A stretch of 64,000 bases of DNA from Tribonema minus. Lineage: Eukaryota > Sar > Xanthophyceae > Tribonematales > Tribonemataceae. Positions 48,237 through 57,780 of the stretch are shown here, piece by piece. A model generated the notes under the pieces. That model saw only the letters and a list, made by a program, of their open reading frames with translations. It had not been told where the DNA came from and did no database searches. A program made the translations under genes and the position numbers. Position 1 is the first letter of the stretch, and each line of letters starts with the position of its first letter. The stretch is from the NCBI GenBank assembly GCA_017506865.1, contig JAFCMP010000468.1, positions 744,001-808,000 of the forward strand, given 5' to 3'.

Positions 48237-51200
48237 TGCCGCCGCCCACCGGGAACGCCTCCGGCGCCGCGCCGCCGCCGCCCTGCGACGGCAGCACTCC
48301 GGGGCTCATGCCGCCGCTGTTGTACGCCATCGGCGACGCCGGCGGCGTGAACAGCCCGCCAATGCGCGAGAATGCCTGCTGCAGGCGCACGATGGACGAC
48401 TTGCGCCGCTGCTGGCGCTTGCGCGCGGCCATGGTGTCCGCGGCGGCGGCGGCGGCGGCGGCGCTGCGGCCGCCGCCGCTGCCGCTGCTGTCCGCGCTGG
48501 CGCCGCTGGCAGCGCGGCTGCCCCTCTCGCCGCTGCGGCGCGCGCGCCGCCGGCGCTGCGGCTGTCGTCGTCGGCCTCGGAGGCGGTGCGCGGGCGGCGC
48601 GGCGCGCTGCCGTCGCCGTCCGAGTCAGACTCCGACTCGGACTCGGAGTTGTTGGCGCTGGCGTCGCTGTCGCCGCGCGTGTCGAGCCGCGGCTGCGATA
48701 AAGGGGGGGGGGAAGAAGGGGAAGGGGGGGGGGACGGCTCAATGTTTGCAATGTGGGGGAATCGGGCAATGCAACATGGCGTCAGTGGCGCACATCAAAG
48801 TGTCCAGCGGCACAAGGAGGTGCCACCACGACGTTGCGCCTGCGCAATCGCAAGGGCCACGGCCTTGTTACCGCTAGCGCCTTCGGTTGCTGCGCCCGCC
48901 CGCCCGATCGCTGCACGACTGGCGCCCGCCCGCCCGATCGCTGCACGACTGGCGCATACCTAGTTACGCCATGCCCCCATCCCCAGGCAGCGCCGCAGCA
49001 CTGAGACACACGTGCGCGTCGCCGCCAGGAAGGCGCCAATGGCGTAACTTTAATCTGTGCGCTGGTGTCCAAGCCCTATCCCTACGCCTGACCCTAAGCC
49101 TATTGCTAACCTTGACTCCCACACCGACCTCAACCTCATGTCTAACCCTAAATCTGACCCCAATTTCAATTCTAACCTCAGGTTGCGCAAGATGTGCGCA
49201 CTGACGTGTCACAGCGGCAGGGTCAGGGTCAGGCCCCAGGGTTTCACGATCAAGCTAAATCTATGGTCACGCCGATGCTACCCAGCACACAGCATTTTGC
49301 ATTGGCTTGAATTACAGGCGGTGACACATGAGTCCTCTGCAGTACACTTAGAATACACCCGCTGTACACCTTACAGCGTGCGCACCGCCAACCGCGCGCG
49401 CGACAACGCGCGGGCTGACCCTAAACGCAACCCTCAATCTCCACCCCACCCCACTCACAGGCGACGCCGCGGTGGGGCTGCCGATGACGGTCTTGGGCGT
49501 CGTCGCCGGCGACGCTGCCGCCGCCTCGGGCTTCTTCGCCAGCGCCTCCGCCGCCGCGCCGCCGCCCACGGGCGCGGACTCGCGGCGCGAGAACCAGCTG
49601 CTCCTGCGCGCGGATGCGGCGGCGGCGGCGTGCGCCCTGCGGCGGCGGCGGCGGCGGCGCGGGGGGGCGGCGTGAGCGTCGAGTTAGTGCAGTGCGTGCG
49701 CTTTGTGTCCGCCTCGGCGAGGGGCGTGCTCGTGCATGCGCGGGCGTTTGTTGAGGTCGAAGTATGCAGGCGTGTGCAGAGACGCGTCGTGCGACGGAGG
49801 GAGGGGGTGGGGGGGGGCTTTGCGGCGGCGCGCGCCGGCGCACGGAAAGGATTGAGGCAGATGGTGTCGCGCAATTCGCGAGTCGCATTGCGCGTCCGCG
49901 CGCCGACCGTCCGTCGCCAAAGTGCGGCAGGCGTGCGCATGCAACACGGCAAGAAGCTGACCGCCATGACGACTCGCACGACAAATGCCGTACGGCATGA
50001 TGCGCGCAAGCAAGACCTGCAGCGCTCCGCAGCAGCCGGACCGCTACCTGATAGGTGCATGCTGGGAGCCCACGACCTCCACCGAGTGCTGGGCCTCCAC
50101 GACCGCCTGTGGTTGTGGCGTCATGCTGCGTGCGCTGACAGTGCGCAGTGCTATAGACAGCCAACGGAATCCTAGGGACGGTGCCGAAGCGAGTCGCCCA
50201 GCACGTCGTGTGTTCAGGCAGTGCGCTGAAGTGCGCATGGCCTGCCCGCGGCCGCGCAGCGCCGCAAGCGCACGCACGCACGCACGCACTCGGCAGAACA
50301 GTTGCAACTTACGTGCGCAGCGAAGGCGCCGTTTGCGGGCCGACCGCAAGACTGCACGAGGCGCTTCAAGTTCAAGCAGCAGCGACGCAACGCTGCGCAC
50401 GCACCTCGCGGCGGCCGCCTCCGCGGCGGCGCGGGCCTCCAGCGCCGCCTCCAGCTCGCGCAGTTCGCGCACGACCGCGGAGAAGCTGGGGCGGCGGTCG
50501 ACGTCGGTGAGCCAGCAGCGCGCGACGAGCTCGCCCAGGCGCCGCGGCCAGTGCGCCGCGCGCAGCGGCGGGCGCACGCCGCCCTGGACGACGTCGACGC
50601 TGCGGGGGGGGGCGCAAGGGGGGGGGAGGGGGGGGGAGAGCGGAGGGGGGAGGGGGGGGGGAAGGGGTTGAGTGCTGTCAGGGATGGGTGGCGTGGCGGC
50701 GGAACGACGAGAGCGGGTGCTTTTGCGGAGGGAAGGGAAGGGTGTGGTGGGGTGTGTAGGGGGGTGGGCGGAGGGTGCGGGGGGTTCGCGTGTCTAGCCA
50801 CTGTTTCAATGACGGAGAGACCTGTCACCCATCGTGCGCATGCTCACGGGGACTGATGCCGCGGCTGCGCACTGCGCAGCGGAGTGTTAGCGTGGCACGA
50901 AAGATGCGTTGGGTGGACCGAGAGGCGGGGAGAGCAGCGCAGTCACCGAAGCCCCAGCACAATGTGCCTGCAGCCGCTGGCTCTTTCGCACAGACGAACG
51001 ACCCCTGCCGCATTCACTGCTTGCCAGCCTAACACTCCCTGCCTGGAGCCACGGCACGCGATGGAGCGGCTTGCGCGACGCAGCCAACTGCTGCGGGGCG
51101 ACAAGTGTCGCGAAAAAAGTTTAATAACACAGTTGAAGTTACAGTTGAAGTCATCCTCATGAGGGGCGCAGCGCCTCTCACCGGAATGTCTTGAGGCTCT

Positions 51201-54200
51201 TGGCGTCCTTGAAGGGCACCTCCAGCTCCACCATCTCCCACATGCACATGCCGAAGCTGCAGGGCGGGCGCAAAGGGGGGGGGGGGGGTAGGGGTGTCCT
51301 TCGATGTCAATGGCCGGCAGCTTCTGCGGACCGTCATATGCGCTCTGGTGATGATGGTGATGACTCTAAAAGCAGTATGCAGCGAGCATAACGCAGCGTC
51401 AGCGTACTCCCCAAATTAGGAGACAAGCCGGATGTGACTCTCCGTCGGCCCTTGCCCGACCAGGCCGCACTGCGCACGCCTGACGCCCAAACCTCAACCT
51501 GATCTTACTCTCACGCCAGCCCAGAGCCAGCCTTGGTCCAATCCCAGCCCGCACCTGTACGCGTCAATGTTCTTGATGCACGGCATGTTAAGGTGACACT
51601 CCGGCTCCATGCAATCCCAACTCTACCCCTGAGTCACCCCTAAACCGTAACCCTAACCCTAGCCCTAGCCCTCACCTGTACACGTCCGCTTGCTCGTTGT
51701 ACGGCAAGTTGAGGTGACACTCCGGCACCATGCAGTCTCAACCTTAACCCTGATTCCACCCCTAAAACCCCAACATAACCCTAGCCTAAACCCTCACCTG
51801 TACACGTCCACCTTCTCATTGTACGGCAAGTTGAGGCAACACTTCGGCGCCATGTAGACCCCGTCTCGCCCAAGAGATTCTTGCATCGATTCACGTTATT
51901 GTCCAAAGAACACGCTGGTATCAGGCACTTCATGCTGTCTCTCACGTAGGCCGGTAATCTCAATGGCTGTATTTCACGAAGGCAGACGCGCTTGAAGTTC
52001 ACCTGCACACGTCCACCTTCTCATTGTACGGCAAGTTGAGGTGACACTCCGGCCTGGCCTAACCCTGATTCCACCCCTAAAAGCCTAATACATGCTTACC
52101 CTGATTTTCCACCCCTAAATCCTAGCCTAACCCTAGTGTAACCCTAGCCCTCACCTGTACACGTCCACCTTCTCATTGTACGGCAAGTTGAGGTGACACT
52201 CTGGCGCCATGTAGCGCGGCGATCCCGTCTCGCCCGTCATCTGGTAGCGCGCGAGGGGCTTGCCGTGGCAGTCGGCGCGCGAGCGCTTCACGAGCTTCGC
52301 GAGCCCGAAGTCGATGACCTTGAGCGTGCGCACCTCCGCGCCGGCCTTGTCCTGCCGCAAGGGGGATAAATAGAGTGCATGTGCATTGCTCAGCAAATGC
52401 CCTTTTGAGAGATAGCTCCCTGCCCCCGCCGCATGCGAAAGTTAGGGTGTTGCGGAGAGACTCGGAAAGCACAGCTCGGCACGCAGCTGCAGCACAGAGC
52501 GTTGATGCGACCTCGAGCGTGCGCACCTTGGCGTCGGCCTTGTCCTGCCGCGAGAGCAAGGGAGGCGTTGCAGCATTGCTCAACAAATAAGACCCTGTCA
52601 GCAGGAGAACGCGATAATTCAACTGTTCTGGAGAGACTCGGGACACCCAACAGGGAACATAGCTGCGGCAGAGGCCTACAGCGCCGGCCTTGTCCTGCCG
52701 CGACAGCGTGAGAGGCGGTGCACGCGCGTTGCTCAGCGAACACCCTGTCAGCAGGCAGATCCCTGCCGCAGTGTGCAAGAGTTCGAGTGTTCCGGAGAGC
52801 AGTGCATCAGGCTACGTACTGCGCGTGAGCGCCGCGCCCAACTTGTACACGCTGAAGGCGATGATGTCCGGCTTAGGTGAACAAATATGTCCACGTTAGG
52901 GTTAGGGTTGGGTCAGGAAGTAGGGTCGCGTACTGATTGCGTACTGAGCGGCGCGCTCACCTTGTGCACGCTGAAGGCAATATTGTCCGTTTGAGGTCCA
53001 CAACTGCTGTCAGAGTTAGGGTCAGGGCTGGGTCGTGGCTTAGGGTTACGAACTGCGCATGGGCGCCGCGCTCACCGTGTGCACGCCGAAGGCGATGTTT
53101 GTCCGGCTTTAGATTCAGGTTGGGGATCAGGTTGGGGATCAGGGTTAGGGTTGGGGTCTGGGCTGGTTTGTGAAGTAGGGTTAGGGCTGGGTCATGAAGC
53201 AGGGTTGCGCACTCTGCGTGAACGCCGCGCTCACCTTGTGCACGCTGAACGCGATGTTGTCCGGCTTGAGGTCGCGGTGCATGAGCACGTAGCCGTCGAT
53301 CGCGGTGCAGTGCAGGTGGCGCATGGCGCGCGCCAGCGACAGCGCGTTGCGCACGACCTGCGGCGGCGGTTACGGCAGTTACGCGTGCGCGGGGGGGGGG
53401 GGTTGAGGGGCGCACGCGTGTATACCGCCGCGAGTGCATATGGGCGTCTGAGTGTGAGACCTGATGGTTGTGGCCAATGGCAAGGCACTGGTCCGATTGA
53501 CTGCCCAATGCGGGCAGCAGAACGTCAGCCGCAAGGTGCATCTACACGAGCACAAGCCTATGCCTTTGATGATGTGCCATCAGCTGCAATGGTGCAGGAC
53601 CATTGACTGTCGCCATCAGTGTTTGCAAACAGAGTGCTGCCATGCGGCGCCGTGGGGTGCGATCGCTGCAGCGTGCGCGTCGCAGCCACAAACGCACTAG
53701 CAATGTGATCGTGCACGGCAGTACAGTGCGGGGAGTGGCATGCGCGGCGCGCCGGAAAGAGGCCATCACGCTGCCCCTTCTGGAGGAGGGTGAGACTCTT
53801 TGGGCTAGCGCAAGCCAGCTTTGAGCTCGACAAAATGTGTGGATGCATCGCGGACGCGTGCGTCTTCGAGTCAACACAGCACGCCTCAAAGCCATCGGCA
53901 GCATTCGGGTTCTGCTGCGATGCGCAGTGCGTGCATGCGCCGCAGAGTAGACTGAACGCATGGCGCGGCATATCTGGCAGGACGTATTTGGGGGTATGAG
54001 TTCTTTGCACCGTCGACTGCTGCAACATGCGTGCAATATGCGCACTTGACCGAACCCTTACTAGCACAGTCAGGCAAACCAGGGGGCATGGCTTCAGCGC
54101 CTGCTGCTGCTGCTGCTGCCCGCCGCCGCCGCCGCCGCTGCCTGCCTAATGTGCGCGTATGAGCACTGCTGCCATGCGTATCATTCACAACCTGCGATAT

Positions 54201-57200
54201 GCATTGTTTTTGGCCATGACGCATGGTTGCGCATGATCCTGGGCATCTGCGCGGCGTAGAGCAGTACGCGCCAGCCGCGCCCGCTGCTTAAGCCCCATTA
54301 CCACTTCCCGTCACAACTTCAACTTCAACTCAACGAAGCATCGCGCGATGCGCCAGGAAGCGCAAGCTCTACACGCCTCAAACCGCAACGCTATCACTTG
54401 TCAAGAGTTGCAGTGTCACAACATCAACTCAACGGAGCGTCACAACTTGCGCGGAAGCTCACCTCAATCAGGCGCTCGAGGGTCGGCGGCGGCAGCGGCC
54501 GCGCCTCCTCCGCCGGCTCCCCTGCCGCCGCCGCCGCCGCGTGCTCCGAGGCCTGCTTGCTGTGCTTCGGGCTGCGCGGCGGCGGAGGGCAGCGGCATGC
54601 ACGCGCGCATGCGTTAGCGTCGGGCACGCAGCTGCTGCAGTACTTGGAAGCATATGGTGTCGACTCGGCAGCGCGCGGCAACCTCTGCCCCGCGCGGCGG
54701 CCATGACCCAACCCTAACCCTAACCCTAGCAGCGCACGATGGACTGCGCCACGGTTGGAGAGAGGGGGGGCGTTCCCAGCGCCTGCGAATACTGCACTGC
54801 GCTGGAGCAAGCGGGTCGACCCTGAGGGTCGCCGCAACCGTAGTCGCGTCCATCTACTCTGACCTTCAGCCGCAAACCGCGGCTGATACTCGGCAGCGCT
54901 CAGCAATGCAGCACTGTGCCCTTGAGCATCCCGCTCGTTCCTTTCCTACCTCACCTGAAAGCAGCCCTGACCCTGATTGTGAGGCCGGGGCTGGCAGCTG
55001 TCAGCGCCCGAGCGCCGCGGCACGCCCAGCTTGGGTCGCAGGCTCGATCTAACCCTAGCGCCAACCCAAGCCCTAACCCTACTTTAAAATGCCAACCCTG
55101 AGGCGGTGGCCTGCACCTGTCAGCGCTCGAGCGCCGCGGCACGCCCAGCTTCAATCGCAGGCTCGCAGTGCGTGGGCCGCGCGCCATGGTCGGCCCCCTG
55201 ATCTCCGCCTCCCTGCGGCGGCGGCGGCAGCGGCAGCGGCGGCGGCGGCAGCAGCGCGGAGGTCAGCAATGTACTATGCACGTAGAGGGAGCCATCGGTG
55301 ACGATGCTCGCGTCAAGAGAGGATGAGAGCTGGGCGGGGGAGGCGGAGCTGCAAGGCGGCTGCGACGCGCGCCGGCGCGCCGCGCCAGCGCGTGCACGGT
55401 GGTCGCGCAATGGGCGCGCAGCACGCGCTCGTCGTCCCGGGGGGGGGGACTGCGACAGCGACGCGCCGATGCCATGGGGCTGCGCGCGCGGGGCGCGGAG
55501 CGAGACCGCGCGAGCGAGACGTGCGCACGGCGGGGTGCGCGCTGCGGGCAGGGGCGCCGAGCGGCGACGCCGCGGCGACGCGCGACCGCGCGCAGGCGGG
55601 CGCTGCCGAAGAGTACGTCGAGTGCGAGGCGTTTCCGCACACGTGAAGTGCGCAGCGCGTCGTCCGGGGGGGGGGGACCGCGGCGGCGGCGGCGGCGCTG
55701 ACGCGAGGGCGCGGCGCTGCTGCGAGCGCCGCGCTTGCGCGCCCTCAGCGCGCCTGCTGCAAGGCCGTCCCCCGAGCCCAGTCAGCCGCCGCGCGGGGCA
55801 TGTTCCCCGCCGTGCACAACCACACGGTGTGCGCCGAGCGCCGAGTGCGCCGGCCAGGCACACGCGTCGTGAGACCACATGCAGCAGTGGCGCATGCTTG
55901 TTGAGCGCTTATGGCCTGGCTATGACGGCGCCAAATGCTGATTACGTCACCACTCATGGGCACTCTGTCTACGGTCCGCAACAGCATGCACGGCTCAGCC
56001 GCACCCGGCGTCGCCCAGCCGCCGAGGCGCAGTTGAGGGCTGCTGGCGTGCGGCGGATGCCGCGCGTGCAGCAGCGGGCGCGCACGCCACCGCGACTCTG
56101 CAGCGTCGCGGCAGCCGCCGCCGCGGCAGCTGCCGCAGCAGCAGCCGGACGTCAGCGGCCGCGTTGTCCACGACAGCGCGCGGTCGCGCCGCCGCCCTTC
56201 TGGCCGGCGCCCGCGCAGCACACAGGTACAAATGCGCTGGGGAACGTTCGCCGCGGGCGCGTTGTCAGCACGGTGATGATGGTTATGGAAGTTTGGTTGT
56301 ATTCTCTGAGCGCTGCCACGCGCGCGACTCACTTGCGCTGGAGCTCCAGCCTGTCGCTGAGGGTGCCGCCGTGCAGGCGCTCCAGCAGCAGGAAGCGCCC
56401 CCTGCGGGGGTGTATGCCGGCGCCCAGGAGCCGCACCACGTTGGGGTGCCTCAGCTTGCGCAGCACCTGGGGGGGGGGGGGGGGGGGGGGGGGGCGCGGA
56501 CGGCGCAGCGCACGCGCTGAGCTGATCATCGATGATGTTCGTCATGAGTACTTCAGAGTACGTGAGTGCAGATTTGCAGGCTGTGGACCTTCTGTCTTAG
56601 CGCTAATGCGTGCAGGCCGAGGTGCTCTTCAGCTGCCGCGGTGCGCGACAATGCGCGTGGCGCGCCAATCTCAGCGCTGCGCTCAGCACGCGCGCGGCAC
56701 CACAAGGCACTTGGCAGCGTCTGCAATGGGCACATGCGCGCGACGCACCCGGCGCATGCACCACATGGGCGCTGCGTGGCAGCAAGACATCTCTCGCTGT
56801 TGGGTAAAGCAGCCACCGATAACACCGTTCCGCGTCTTGCGGCCTTGCCCAGCATGAGGTGGCGCTACGGGCAACAGCCAGCTCATACAAGACGGCGGCG
56901 CTGCCACCCCGGTGACGACATGTGTCCAAACGTTGCCGGCTGCGAGGCAATCATCCATGCTTACCTGCAGCTCCAGCTCCAGGTCGCTGGCCGCCACCTC
57001 AGGGTCCGCGCAGTCCGTCCTCACCAGCTTCGCCACCACGTCCGGCGATCCCCTCCACGTACACGTGAAGATGGAGCACATGGAGCCGCTGTTGAGGTGC
57101 GACATGTCTTTCAGCTCCTGCCAGTCGACGTCTAAAACGGGCTCGCCGTGGTGTCGTGATGTGGCCCCCCTCTGACCCAGCCATACGTCCTCCATCTCAT

Positions 57201-57342
57201 CGTCACTGGGGTAGGCCGGGCCGCATTCGCCGATGGCTAGCAGCTCGGGTGGGTCCGCACTGACTTGTGCCGCTGCCCATGCGTCCTTGACGGAGAGCGA
57301 GGCGATGGGCTTGGGGTACGGCGCGCATGACGCGGTACTCAT
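47366..57342 (-). CDS. TKL-like serine/threonine protein kinase, about 720 aa, 10 exons
   Basis: Exons: 57342-56965, 56466-56333, 54571-54463, 53357-53235, 52351-52155, 51256-51182, 50599-50405, 49636-49459, 48692-48014, 47456-47366. Phases match at each join except across exon 9. Kinase landmarks in order: an atypical nucleotide loop (NSGSMCSIFTCTWRG), ATP lysine in VVAKLV, KLRHPNVVRLLGAG, FLLLERLHGGTLSDRL, catalytic MHRDLKPDN, metal-binding IDFGLAK, MTGETGSPRYMAPE, DVYSFGMCMWEMVELEVPF, RCWLTDVDRRPSF. All catalytic residues are present. The C-terminal tail (exons 8-10) is Ala/Ser/Gly-rich with an acidic SESESESDSDGDG stretch and a basic RKRQQRRKSS. Exon 9 is 679 nt where 680 or 677 is needed, so it holds a one- or two-base frame discrepancy near a GCGCGCGC run. 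The substrate cannot be inferred. It shares a 438-bp divergent upstream region with CMS1. Confidence 0.9.
48892..48951. repeat. perfect 30-bp tandem repeat
   Basis: Unit starting GCGCCCGCCCGCCCGATCGC, at 48892-48921 and 48922-48951, in the kinase intron between exons 8 and 9. Confidence 0.9.
51551..52054 (-). repeat. four copies of kinase exon 5 3' end separated by TTAGGG-like spacer
   Basis: The true exon end (52155; NLPYNEKVDVY with donor GTGAGGG) is followed by copies at 52054-51999, 51871-51793, 51738-51672 and 51620-51551. The copies keep GGTGACACTCC-like codons for ECHLNLPYNE and the donor. The sense sequence after several donors runs into TTAGGG-type repeats (for example around 51640-51670 and 52110-52150). 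This is the clearest array in the window. Confidence 0.9.
52510..52705 (-). repeat. copies of kinase exon 5 5' edge
   Basis: The exon 5 start (52351; CGGCAG/GACAAGGCCGGCGC) is repeated at about 52548-52505 (GACAAGGCCGACGCCAAGGTGCGCACGCTC-like, still open) and at about 52702-52680 (short). The 130-200 base units contain TGCTCAGC/TGTTGAGC words. Confidence 0.85.
52836..53115 (-). repeat. three copies of kinase exon 4 3' end with TTAGGG-like spacer
   Basis: Exon 4 ends at 53235 (NIAFSVHK/GTGAGC). Copies of the same 40-45 bases lie at about 53115-53068, 52997-52956 and 52877-52836. They alternate with GGTTAGGG / GGGTCAGG-type sequence (52890-52925, 53015-53050, 53120-53210). The two middle copies retain the GTGAGC donor. 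Confidence 0.88.
54711..54729. repeat. interstitial telomere-like tract
   Basis: CCCTAACCC repeated without error for about three units, in the kinase intron 56332-54572. Similar degenerate tracts occur near 4655, 17485, 30060, 30190, 30390, 39040, 49080, 51640, 52895, 53130 and 55060. Confidence 0.85.
54988..55165. repeat. 113-bp tandem duplication with CCCTAA-like spacer
   Basis: The block GCGCCGCGGCACGCCCAGCTT occurs at about 55012 and 55125, with the flanking CTGTCAGCGC-CGA and TCGCAGGCTCG also shared. Between them lies CTAACCCTAGCGCCAACCCAAGCCCTAACCCT. It lies in the kinase intron between exons 2 and 3. Confidence 0.8.
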
Positions 57343-57780
57343 GTTGCCTTCCGGGGTGTGCACGCGTGCCTGCGAGGCTCTTTAGTTCACGTTCTCTACG
57401 CTAAAGCTTTGGCCAGCCCCAGCTGGTGGCCTATGCGTATTGCTTCTTTATGTGTGATGCATGCTGGCTGACCACCTGTCGTATGCTCTCCGCCTCGCCA
57501 CTGCTACTATGACAGCAAGTTGATGATCGGAATTTGCGAGTGGTTCAGGCGAGGTACGCCAAGAAAGCCAGGCCTAACTTGTTCGCGAGCAGGCGTTACA
57601 AAAATGGCAAGTTCCTTGAAGTTTGGTGTAAAACTTCCACTGCCGTGAAGCTCGTGTGCTCTACATAGTGGAGAAGAGAAGCCGCAGAGTAGTTCATCAG
57701 CTCAACACAAGTGTGCCTGATCTTATCTGCACAACTGGATAGTGCCGAGGTCGGTGGCTGGGGACATTCAGTAGCAGGCA
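57343..57780. promoter_or_regulatory. divergent promoter region, kinase and CMS1
   Basis: 438 bp separate the two ATGs (57342 minus and 57781 plus), which must contain both 5' UTRs and promoters. The composition is balanced (about 50% GC), with no homopolymer runs. I see no clear TATA box. Confidence 0.55.
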
